Assembly: GCF_003369915.1 (NCBI RefSeq) | Contig: NW_022881603.1 | Coordinates: 6,493,249 to 6,557,248 of the forward strand | Length of the DNA: 64,000 bases | Direction: 5' to 3' | Source: Drosophila miranda | Taxonomy: Eukaryota > Arthropoda > Insecta > Diptera > Drosophilidae | Part shown: in pieces, positions 33,401-44,201 of the stretch | Position numbering within the stretch: position 1 is the stretch's first letter | How the letters are laid out: each line of letters opens with the position of its first letter | Notes under the pieces: generated by a model | The model's database searches: none | What the model was told of the DNA's origin: nothing | The model's input: the letters and a program-made list of their open reading frames with translations, nothing else | Translations under genes and position numbers: made by a program

Positions 33401-36400
33401 GCGGGGGCTACGCGCAGATACTTGTGCATCAAGTTCCACAGGCTGATTCCCGCATCTTCAGGCATACTAGTGCGAAGCAGCACCAGATATATCTGGATTT
33501 TTGCCACAATCTGCTTGAGTTCGTCGTGGCTGCTGCAGTTGCTGGCTGCCGTGAGCTGGCGACCCAGCTGTGGATCGACCTGTGATGCGTGGATCAGGGC
33601 AAGATCCACAGCCGTCAGCTTTAGCGATTCCTTGATGTCCACTTTCTGGATGGCTTCCAGCGTAATATCCTCCAGGGTCCCGCATATGAAAATCGCCGTA
33701 TTAAGGCGCCAATGCTGGGCAGCCCTGTCGGCATCTTGGCCGAAATGGGTCTGCCGAAGGGTATGCTCCAAGGCCAGCCCCTCCGTGGCGGTGCACGGTG
33801 GTTCAGTTAGATCGAGTTCATATGTTATGGGGATGATCAAAGAACTAAGATCCACATCCAAGACGAGCTTCGATTTGGTGGCCGTCATATGTTCGTGGAA
33901 GAGCATTTGGAATAGGCAGATGAGGACACTCTCCCGAAACTCCGGATCGTGAGCAGTTTCAAAGAGGACCGACGTCAGAAGTAAATACATTTCAGAGGAT
34001 GATCCCGACTCTTGCAGAAAGACTTTGTTGTAAAAATGGATTTTGATCAGAATACTCACAGTTGTCAGTAGATTCTCTGCATATTCCGAGTTTCTTATGT
34101 TGGCGCGACCAATGTATAAAGCCTGCATGACCAATATTAAGCCCTTATTTGTTTTCGAAAAGTGCTCGCAGGCCTTCCAGTTCTGCAGCAAAACATTTAG
34201 CTGTGTCAGACACGACTTTCTGATAGCTGGCTTGAGATCTTTGGTTTCCAGCAGCCGCAGTAGGGCATCCACGCTGCGCTCCCCCAGAAAGGGCTCTTCG
34301 GTGGTCGCCGGGAAAATGCTTTGGTACAGCCAAGGTGGTTGAACCCATCCGAAGTCGTAGTTTAATATCTTTCCATGCACCTTTTTCTCGTCGCCCTTGG
34401 AAACATACTGCAGGATGTAAGCCATTCTAGCCGCGGCCTCTATTCTTATCTGAGGATCGGGATAGAATAGGTAGCAGACATTTGCGCGCAGCTTTAGAAG
34501 CACATCTCCTTCGGTCGGACAGACAATCTTCCATAATTTGTTTTGCATGGTACTGTTCGTAACGGAACGGCAGATCATAAGGGGAACCATCACAGGTTGA
34601 AGAAATTCGTACATTGCACTGAAGTCATTATCTCTTAGGGTGCAGGTCAAATTGAGTAGCATGTCCAGGTACTGTAAGCACCAGACTCGCACCCTATCCC
34701 ATCTATCTTCTAGCCAGCTCTGCAAAACAAACTGACGTAGCAGCTTGGTGTTCAGCGGCAGTCCAAAGATACGCTGACGTATCAACTCCAGATTACTGCA
34801 GCCCCTCTGATAGAAGCTGTTTTGAACGATTGCGTGAAAGAACAAGCCACAAGGATACCACATCAGGTGATAGAAGTAGCCACGCAGCTCTGGATCGCGG
34901 ATGTTCATCAGACTATACATCAAGCTCTCGGCCTCCTTACGCAATTTTGGATTCTTGGTATACTGCAGAATGCAGTCTAGAAGGGCGTCGCAGAGCTCCT
35001 TCAGCAAACTGTGGCTGCGCAGCTGGTTGACGACCAGGCAGATGTGCTTCTGTATTAGGAGTACGTCCTCTGAATTCATCTTTTTGAGCGGCTTTAATTG
35101 ATTAATGGCCAGATTATAGCCCCTGTATAGCCTACTCAGCTGTTTATCCGTCGTTGAGGGTTGTGAAATAGCAGAGACAAGTTTCTTGATCGATTGTTCG
35201 CGTTCTGGCATGCACATCATATAGGTGCTGTCCATCATGACAAGTAGAAGCCGTAATTTGGCTTGATTTTTGTCCATGGATATGTCGTAGATTATATTCA
35301 ACGCAATTGAATCATGCAGCAGGCCATTGCAAATAAGTGACTGCAAACGGGGCATCGCGAGTTTATCCACCAGTTTTGCCAGGTCGTTTCCTTCCGTATT
35401 GTAGCAAAATGTATGGGCCTTTTTGACCAGGCCCGCTAGCCGCTCTATAAATAAGTTTGACACGGGACAACACAGAGCGTCATAGGTTCGTACAGCCGTC
35501 ATAATTAGTTCCAGGATGAGCCAATTCTGGCTGGTAAATTGATGCAGAGCCGGGTCCAACAGCTTGGTGCAGCTGTTCAGGAGGAAGCACAGGGCACTGT
35601 CCACACGCAGCTGTTTGGGGCGAGCGGCTGGAGGGTCAATGTTGCAGAAATAGCTAAGAGTGGCTTTCCGCACCTCTATGCTGCTCTGCATCTGCAGCAG
35701 ATATTTGATGAGAGCCCGATTCACATTGAGAAGATTGGCGTCTGCCCTTTCCTGAATCTTTACAAGCTTAAGGAAAATGTGTGGCGCCTGAAGGAAATAC
35801 CCGATGGGATAGTCGCCCATTGTGATAGTTAAATTGGTAAGCTTTTCATGCATATCGGCATCCGGGTCTTCCATGTCGATCATGGCTTTCATGGTGACCA
35901 TGTCCTCCGTGCACGGTTGTGTCCAGGCCGGTTCAAAGTCTTCTGGCTGGAATCTCGCCACCAGTTGATCTTTCCAGCTGCACTCAGTCTCGCTCGTCAA
36001 TTCGGCCTCACTGATCGATGGCGACGGGGTGGGCTTATGGTTTAAATATATATCGGGCAGCAAAAGCTGTAATTCCTCCAGCAATTCCATTGCTCGCGTG
36101 GACTCCAGGGACCGTATAATCTTCTTGATCTTGTCCAACTCCGCAGAGAGCCGCTCATGTGGTATCTTCTTCACCACCTCCTCGGCATACTCGGAGCGCA
36201 GCAACTCCTGCAGAATGGCCAGCACACGGTCGGCGGCCAGGAGGGGCTTGCAGCCAAACCATCGTATTAACTGTTTGAGCATAAACACTGGGTTCACCTC
36301 GATTTTCTCGTGAAGCTTCTGGCAGTGAATAAAGCGCGTCTCAACCTGCTGCAGAGCACGCATGCGAATCTCCTCCAAATTATTTGTCAATTTGGTCAAT

Positions 36401-36450
36401 AGCGATTCGCGCAATTCCAAAGTCATTGTCTGTCTCAAGGCCATTGTCAT
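30462..36450 (-). CDS. ana3: Ana3, Drosophila rotatin orthologue (centriole assembly)
   Basis: Two long exons, 36450-33022 and 32957-30462, are joined in phase by a 64-bp intron with GTGAGT and ...CAG ends. They give about 1,974 residues with no internal stop. The N terminus has the rotatin-type pattern LRESLLTKLTNNLEEIRMRA, followed by helical HEAT/armadillo-like repeats throughout and no membrane segment. Rotatin/Ana3 is needed for centriole integrity and centriolar recruitment steps. In Drosophila it acts at basal bodies of sensory neurons and in sperm flagella. The length is close to that expected for fly Ana3, and Muller C placement next to the M28 array and 49A cuticle genes fits. Alternative starts at internal ATGs 36444 and 36426 would change little. 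It is the only large gene in the window with no lesion. A THADA-type repeat protein was considered and is less likely. Confidence 0.85.
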
Positions 36451-36609
36451 CGATGTGCATCTAGGGCTGATATGTACTTTAGCTATTGTATCGGTGTCCC
36501 GTCCCTGATTTTACTTACTTAAAATGTATTTATATTTAAATTTTTTTATCTGGCAGAAATTGTTTTAGATTTTTTTAAAGCGGCGGCATCTCGCTATCGC
36601 GTATTTATC

Positions 36610-36910
36610 GCTCAAATATACCGTCTATATATGGTCTCATTTGAAAAATATACCGTATATATACTGACGAATTCCAGTTTTGTTATAATATTCCCAGCTT
36701 CTACTTGATTGGCTTAATTTAAATAATTGCTTTTATTGGATTTCTATAAAACGTCGAAAATCAATTTTAATAGATTGATGAAAGTGACAAAATATACCAT
36801 ATACCAAGGCTGAAAAGTATTAAAAATACAGTAAACGGTTACCCTGCTCAGCTTGGCGCTGAAAACGATCCGTAGATTTTTTACAACGCCGTTGTCTATC
36901 GATATCGATG
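36610..36910 (-). promoter_or_regulatory. Probable ana3 promoter: DRE and repeated ATATACCG motifs
   Basis: A palindromic TATCGATA (DRE/BEAF-type site) lies at 36897-36904. The motif AAATATACCG is at 36614-36623 and 36644-36654, with a variant at 36789-36798. Read on the minus strand these are CGGTATATTT, close to Ohler core-promoter motif 6. Such motif combinations mark broad promoters of constitutively expressed genes. Placement upstream of ana3 is seen; function is inferred. Confidence 0.5.
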
Positions 36911-37160
36911 AACCTGCCATGTAAAATTCATGTAGACACGCCGTCTTGACAGATTTCGTCGCCAGGTGCCTTCGTGACAAATTCATTTCGGTACAGGTGC
37001 AAAGTAGCAAAATTATTTAAGTTCTTAAATTTGAAAATCGTTAAAAAAAATATTTTCTGTGTTCCACATTTATCTACTACAAATTCAAACATTGAAAGCA
37101 TTTAAATTTAATAAAACATAGAACATAGTTCTATGACTCAAACGGTATATTTCTGACATC
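36911..37160. other. Spacer between ana3 promoter region and M28-6
   Basis: AT-rich. One more CGGTATATTT lies at 37143-37152, next to the M28-6 stop codon. No gene is seen. Confidence 0.4.
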
Positions 37161-40100
37161 TTAGAAAATGTATCTTTGATAGACTGCTGGCCACTGGATG
37201 GCAACCGCAAATGATGGAAGGGAATCAGCAAACTTCACACTCATTGCGTCCCTTTTACTGTGTATATAAAGCGCCGATACGCCAAACTGGAAGAGGGGTA
37301 CGTTGAAGTCGCCATTGGGTTTCTGTTCAAAATTGAATGCACGTAAAATTAAAAACAGTTTGATTCAATAAAAAAAATTATCCAAATATCCTACCGTAAT
37401 TTCCATGAATAAGTTTAGTGGAGAGCTCTCTATTCCGTTCGAGATGATAATGTAGAACGGACTGCCACTAGATGTATTTTCTTCCAAGTGACTGAGCAGG
37501 AACGACCAGTTGCTGATGGTCACGTCTTCGTACGGCTGGAAAAACAGACTGGTCTGGTCGGGACACGTCAAATTAAACTCGAATCGTACGGTTTTGTTAT
37601 TTTCCAGCACAGTCTTGCTTAGCAGCTCTAAAACAGGCACCGATGGCGTCTCTACGGGCTGATCACGGGGAAGCCACATCCCATTAACACGGCTGCTCTG
37701 ACTGCTTTTGTAGTTGTGGGGAACTCCACACATCGTGTACTTCTCGCAGTCCGACTTCATGCTGACCAAACCAGTAAGGTTCACCTTGGTTCCCTTCAAG
37801 GGAGCAGCTCCACGACGATCCTGGAAGTCGAACACATATCCAGACTCATCCTTGCTGACTGTTCAATCGTACTCGTAGAACACTCGGTGCACTTGCTGCA
37901 ACCAGCAAATAACGGGGTAAGTTTCAGGTTAATTCCGATATGGGATGAAAGACTTACCAAGTAGTGAACTCGCTGCACATTGGTCTTGGGACGGTAGGGG
38001 AATCCGATTTGGGTGGAAGATGCAACCAGCAAGCCGAGGAAAATGAGACTGGAGCGCCGTGACATATGCACAAGCAGAACATGAGGAGAAATTTAAATGG
38101 TTTTACATACTGGCTGTGGCGTACAGCAACAGAATAACGTACCAAAAAGCCCAAGGAGAAAATAGTTCCCAATGCAGTCAAGGCAGAAACAATCAAGTCT
38201 GGATTGGTAGATCTAAAAAGTGAGGGGTTGAACGAGAAATTATCCCAAAAAACAGTCAGACATTACTTACAGGCCAAAGCGACCCATCATGGGGGTTAGC
38301 ACCACAATGAATGTGTAGAAGAGATAGCTGTTGTACAGGAACGGGATGACTTGGACGACTTTCATGGCGGCCGTCCAGGCAAAGCCGCGATCGTGCAGAG
38401 TCGTAAGAAGGTTGAGGCCAAGGGAATCACGTAGAAGATAAGTGTCCACGTGACGATGTAGGTGGTACGCAGTCCATAGAGCGTGAGTCCAATGCCGAGG
38501 ATGGCCAGGATAGTGGCGTGTCCATGCAACACCAGCTGCAGTTGTTTCGCAAAGGAAACCTAGTCCTAAAAAGATGAATGGAAATAGTAGTATATGACAT
38601 AGAATCGGATTTAGTTGCTACTCACATCCCGTTGCAGCTTCAAGTAGACGAAAGAGGGTAAACTGAGACCGATGAGAGTCGGGCACACATAAAGGCCGAT
38701 CAGACGCGCTGGAGTGCTGTAGTAGGTGAGGGAGAGGCCGTACATATCGAACAAATACGAGACCACAACGGGCAGACCCAGGCCAAGCAGTAAAGCAATG
38801 AACTGGAGTACGATAATCAGAATGAACCAGCCGACGACGTGTCCGGCGGAGACATTGGACTAGCTTGCGGTGCGCAACAAGGACACAAAGATCAGGACAA
38901 TGGTAGCCCCAGCCACGAAATAGTTAAGGATCACACCAGTGCTCTCCGAGTAATGGACGAAGTACAATCCTAATACATCAAAGAAGACGGCATGTCCCGC
39001 TGCGTATTCCTGTGCGAAGATAGAATTATGGCTTTATTAATCATTATGATATCATATATATAAAAGATACCTTTGGATTGCGTAGTTCTGTGGCATTGGA
39101 CAGACCTCGGACAAGACCAAGTATATTGTCCCCAGTGTTCTGAAGGGAGGTTCGGGGAATTACGTCAATGCGGTCGTACCTTGTGTGATACACGTAACCA
39201 TTAATGCACTGGCCCAGGTCCAAGCCTAACAAAGACGTATGTGAGCTAGGGCTATTCAATTGTTTCTATTTATGTATACCTATGAGGTTCGAATATTTAG
39301 TAAAGATGCGGAAGTCCGTGTCCGACGGTAAGAGCCCTGCTTGAAAGATTTCCTCAGCCATGGTGGTGGCAAATGGATGCTTGGCGTTCTTCTTGTAGTA
39401 CTGCAATAAAACAGAAAAAATATTCAGAGCTTGGATTCGTGGCGATGGAAAGGCTTGCCCAGAACAGATCGCTTACGTCCACGAGCCAGGGGTTATCGGG
39501 TCCAGTCTGGAAAAGAATCTCGCGTCCTCCACTGCCGGCTGCATCCAGGTTGATAACAACCCTGCAAAATAATAGGTTAGTCGTTGGATTACAATGTGAC
39601 AATAAAAGGTAATTATTAAAATACTTACTTGCAGAATGGAGGCCATTTGTGTTGGGAAATAAAGCCATGGGAAGCAAGCAGTGATTTCTCCTCAGCTCCG
39701 TTGATTAGAAACACAATTGGATGTTCAAACGTCTGTTTAGTAGAGGACATCACTCGAAGGACCTCAAGAATCGTAACAGCCATGTGACCCGAATCGCCAG
39801 CAGCGGGACTGGTCGGCTTTGAATCGAAGTGACTGTTGACCAGGAGGTAGGTTTCGCTGGTGGTGTTCTTGGGACTGAGTTTTATAATAATATTCTGCAC
39901 CGCTCGATACATGTAGATGGATTCCGATTTTAGATATGAGCCGGAAGTAATTTGCACATCAATTTCCATGTCAAAGTAGTCATCAAGGACATTCTCTTGG
40001 ATCAGCGCTAGTTCTTTGAGCAGGAACTGAACGGTTTTGTTCTCATTTGCATCGCTCCCTACCACCTTGGATCCGATTTTGTCAAATTCGTACAGGTTGT

Positions 40101-40277
40101 CGTAAGCGCGTTCGGCAATGAATCCTCCCTTCGAGGCATCCTCAATGTTCATAGCGGCAGGAAGCCGGTAGAAGAGGGGCACCACAATGGCAAAGAAGAG
40201 GAGAGCCCAGAACAGAAGAAAATTACTGGCAAAATACCAGGGACCTGTGGAGTCTTGCTCCACTTTTTTCCTATATT
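37161..40277 (-). pseudogene. M28-6: divergent ER metallopeptidase, with stops, a frameshift and 5' truncation
   Basis: The first visible exon starts at 40277 after TTACAG and encodes a helix (FASNFLLFWALLFFAIVVPL). The peptidase motifs follow without the usual intron: NSHFDSKPTSP, AAGDSGHMAVTILEVLR and [17 protein letters not shown]. The bridging Asp is kept, but the second Asp of the usual GDDG is Ser. Later exons supply SDTDFRIF and NGYVYHTRYD. Lesions: in-frame TAG at 38870-38872 (sixth exon), TAG at 38560-38562 (start of seventh), a 1-bp frameshift near 38416-38430, a shortened ninth exon, and TGA at 37863-37865 where the paralogues have Gly. The last exon ends VYQRYIF at 37161. The upstream first exon is missing because the large retroelement starts at 40311. 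It is more distant from M28-1 to M28-5 than they are from each other. Confidence 0.88.
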
Positions 40278-40310
40278 CTGTAACGAGTAACGAAGAGAAT
40301 CATCGCACGA

Positions 40311-43300
40311 TGAAGCTGGTGGTCGGCTAACTGAGAAGGAGTACGCGCTCGCTTCCACGGCTGGTCTCTGGTCGGAAATGGGGATGGGTTCTTTGGGGTA
40401 ACCCTCCAGTTAGGTTGCTTTGCTCCTGCTGGTATTATTTTATTAAAATTCGCGTACTCTTTTTGGGAATGGGAGGTGGACAGACAAGGAAAGGATCGTT
40501 AGGGGTACGGAAAGTATAGTGGGGCAAAGATAGTGCAGAGAAGGAGTAGGGATCTACCACCGCGGCGGACATCTCTGTTTTGCTGGCACGGAGTCGTGCC
40601 ACGCCCACCCTACCATGATCCTGAAAGAGCCAATAATAATATCAGGATCCCTGGAGTGTCCGGTATTGGTCATCCTATTTCGCTCACGGGCGGCAAGGTT
40701 CCCCCAAATGCGGTAACTTCTAGCACATATTCATCTTAACAATCATTTTATTAGAAACTATATTCAGATACTATATTCATGTTACAAGAAAAAAGAAACA
40801 CTAACCGAGAACTCCAAGACAAGGCTAAATGGACAAAAGGAGGAACGAAAAGCGTCACAAGAGATATAGCTATTATTACTAGGGAATATTTAGATAAATA
40901 AATACGATAAGTGTAAATAGTTATAAGTGCATATACGATATTTTATAGTGCGATACAAACTAATGATTTTTCCTTAAATAGAAAGATAATACTATAGCGC
41001 AATATAGGTACACATGTCCCAGCACAACGGCTTCAGGGAGTCGTTGGACATACTATTCGTTTTACCAAGCGTATTGTAAAGGCAGAAGGCCAATCAGCTG
41101 TGACTACTTTAAAAGTGTGAGGTCAACGACCGACAAACAGCTCTAGCAAAAAAGAACGAAGCTTTTGCCACGCTCGCGGAATTTTGGGAGGCAATAAAAT
41201 GTAATGCTGTTGGTATATCATAAAGCTCACTCAGTTTTTGTTTGTGTTCCCGCGGCGAAAGATCTTTCGTAGCTGGGCGTGTGGCTGTGTGTGGGTGCAT
41301 TAAACTTTTACCTGCAAACCAAAAACAAAATCGTACAGCGCGTGCTGCATGGCATAAGCTCGCGGATGGGACCCGGCCGAGCGGACGCTTTTAAGCTCAA
41401 ACTTTTAAATTTGTATCAAATGCATTTTCAAACTTTCCATGTGTTGGTGGGTTTTTTTGTTTCTGTTTTTTTTTTCTGTCTACAATTAACACTAAGTATA
41501 ACCAACTACACAAAAACAGACATATCAACGGACTGCGAGGTTCAAGGGAATGCGAGTCACGGTGGGATCTTTTTGGCCTCAGTGGCTTTCAGTGGGCTGT
41601 GTATACATAGGTATGTGAGCACATCTCTTACAGTTTTCATTCAGCCTACATAATGACACTAACGTGCACATAAGACAAACACTGGCCTCCACTGCACTTT
41701 AAATAAACGTTTGGAACAGCTAGGCCGAATCACGAGAAGAACAAGAGAGGCGATACCACTAGGGGTCGCCGGGAGGTTATGTACACACGTGGTGCACTAT
41801 TTTTTCCCGCCCGGTAGGAACATTTAAGCGGCTTCGGTCCTACGCTGACTGCAAGCACCGGTTTCCGTTTCTTGGCCCGGTTTTAAATGCGAAACGGTTA
41901 CGCCAATTCGCCGCACTAAGCCCGTTCAGACGGCTGTCCTCGTCTCGCGCAGCCAAAGTTCACTGCCCGCGACTTGGTGGATCAGCTGGTTCGTAGTGCG
42001 GGGGCTTAAAGCTCGGGCTGCAGCTTTTGGATAATTCCCAAACTAAGTGCCGATTCTAATGTGGAATTTGAAAATACTGATCAGGCTACTTTTTCTAACA
42101 GTTACTCCATGCACATATTAACCCGGTTGGAACTGGCACTGCGAAAATAGGGGGGTTGAGGTGCTAATTCCTTCTTTCTCCAGGTGTTTTTTTTATACCC
42201 GATACTCAAAATGAGTATATTAGATTTGTGGTAAAAGTGGATGTGTGTAACGTCCAGAAGGAATCGTTTCCGACCCCATAACGTATATATATTCTTGATC
42301 AGCATCAATAGCCGAGTCGATTGAGCCATGTCTGTCTGTCCGTCCATCCGTCCGTCTGTCCGTCCCCGTCGTAGAGGATGACTATATGTTTTAGAATGTA
42401 AGATCTCAACCAGATCGTATAATTATTATAACCAGAATCAAAAAAACAATTTCATTCTTTCTCGCTCTGTCTCTCTCTAACACACAGGTTTCATGGTCGG
42501 TTTTGCCAATTGCAAAATATGAGTTCAAGGATCTCAGAACCTATAAGAGCCAGAGCAACCAAATTTGGTATCCACACTCCTGTGATATCGGACCTTGACC
42601 GTTTCGTGTCCAAATTTCGCCACACCCCCTTCCGCCCCCGCAAAGGATGAAAATCTGGGGATATTCACAAATCTCAGAGACTATTAAGGCTAGAGTAACC
42701 AAATTTGGTATCCGCACTCCTGTTAGATCTCACTATAAAACGTTTATCTCAAAATTTCGACCCACCCCCTTCCGCCCCCACAAAGGGCGAAAATCTGTTG
42801 CATCCACAATATTGAGGATACGAGAAAACTAAAAACGCAGAATCATAGATAACGACCATATCTATCAGATTGCTGAATCTGGACCAGATCAGATAATTTT
42901 TATAGCCAAAAGGAACAAATCAATTTGCAGTGGCTACGCAGCGCCCAACGTCACGATTAGACTGATTTTCTGTCTCTCTCGCACGCACTCTTTGTCGTGT
43001 CGTTTAATATTAGCAGCGTCTGCCGGAGGAGAGCCATACTGACTTAGTATCGGGTATAACTGTAGAGTTGCGGTGTCCGCAGCAACTCACAACGTTCCCC
43101 CTCGTTTTGTGTTGGGGCTGCTCACCTCCAAGCGGGAACTACAGAAAAAGTCGGAAAATCTAACTTCGAGGCTCCTAGCACTGTCGAAGGCCGGTACTCA
43201 CGTTTTCGATTAGAGCCCAATCTGCTTTCTTGGGTTCTTTTTTCCCGATCGAGTGCACTTTGGTTTCACACCACGGTTATTTACGGCGGTTTAATTTTAT

Positions 43301-43792
43301 TTTTATTATTTTTTTTTTCTCACCGCGCAACTGAATGCTTGTACGGCCACGAAGAGAAAGAAAGATTTGGGCGGATCTACTGACCAACAAAAATTTTGTT
43401 CTCCGGATCTGCCTTTGCACGATCCTTCGCCATTCACCTTGAATGGTTATGGACATGGTGGGGAGATTTTGGTTCGTTTTTAAGCATATTCTTAATGTCA
43501 ACCCTAGGTGGCGCTAGCCCCCACACGACCAGGAACATTTAACATGTAACACCACAACAAGAAATTAAGCCAACCTAACTATACACTAACTATGGGGACT
43601 AAGCTTAATAATTAATAAGTATCTCGGTGAGGTGTGTATAAGTATATAACTTGTATAAATAATATAATATATATAAATATATTTATATATATAATATACA
43701 TAAATATATAAATTGTACAAATACCATCGGGCATACTTTCAGGCGAAGAACACAAATATGCTTTCCTATCCGCCCGACAAGCGACCACTACA
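40311..43792 (-). repeat. 3' LTR of the Gypsy-class element (carries INE-1 copy D)
   Basis: It matches 58773-61318 over its whole length apart from small indels and a 917-bp INE-1 insertion. Its minus-strand ends are TGTAGTGGTC and CCAGCTTCA. A purine-rich tract (reverse of AATCCCCCCGG, 43794-43804) adjoins it internally, as expected for the polypurine tract. The AT-rich segment at 43630-43720 and the poly-T runs are shared by both LTRs. Confidence 0.85.
42191..43107 (+). mobile_element. INE-1: INE-1/DINE-1 copy D, inserted in the 3' LTR
   Basis: It has both canonical ends but a shortened interior: the block after the GTCC repeat is reduced. The other LTR supplies the empty site (a run of nine T within CCAGGTG...GTGTTGGGG at 60640-60660). 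Insertion into the T run without target duplication is therefore directly visible. Confidence 0.92.
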
Positions 43793-43890
43793 AATCCCCC
43801 CGGCCAAGATCACACTTTGGTGTTAATCACATCAAAGGGTGATAGACGCTTGGAGGAAAACCGTTAACCTGTATTAGGATGGTCACTGCT

Positions 43891-44201
43891 TTATGTCTTT
43901 AGCGTGGTATTTTCCGATAAGTCTACCTGGGGATCTTCCAACTCGGAATAACTGTGACCAAGCCTACGTTTTATTCTAGCTTTTACAAAAGTAGGAGCTA
44001 GTTTTGCGCTGAAACCTTTAACGAAATTGCTCTGCTGAAAGTTGCGTCTGTAGACCTCCTGGCCAACTTTGAACGCCACTTCACGACTTCGAAGGTTGTA
44101 CTGCTGTTCGTTTCGTTGGTGTTGTTTTTGTATTGTTCGTTGGGCTGTTTTTCGAATCACATCAAACGAATCTTCCCGACCAAAACTCACGGTACGATCT
44201 T
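43891..44201 (-). pseudogene. Integrase C-terminal tail (single copy, degraded)
   Basis: This frame, FGREDSFDVIRKTAQRTIQK followed by NLRSREVAFKVGQEVYRRN, is a typical post-DDE region of a Gypsy integrase. It is separated from the integrase core at 44202 by stops and missing sequence between SSIRF and VSFGRED. It lies mostly to the left of the 6,245-bp duplication, so only part is present twice. Confidence 0.7.

Noticed and set aside
33344-33952. 202-codon plus-strand frame
   Set aside because: Antisense shadow of ana3; no domain and no independent promoter.
30462-36450. THADA-like armadillo-repeat gene
   Set aside because: The N-terminal pattern, length of about 1,974 residues, two-exon structure and Muller C location fit Ana3/rotatin better.
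43630-43720. AT-rich ATATAAATAT stretch as a possible replication origin
   Set aside because: It is part of the LTR and recurs in the other LTR; no origin features.
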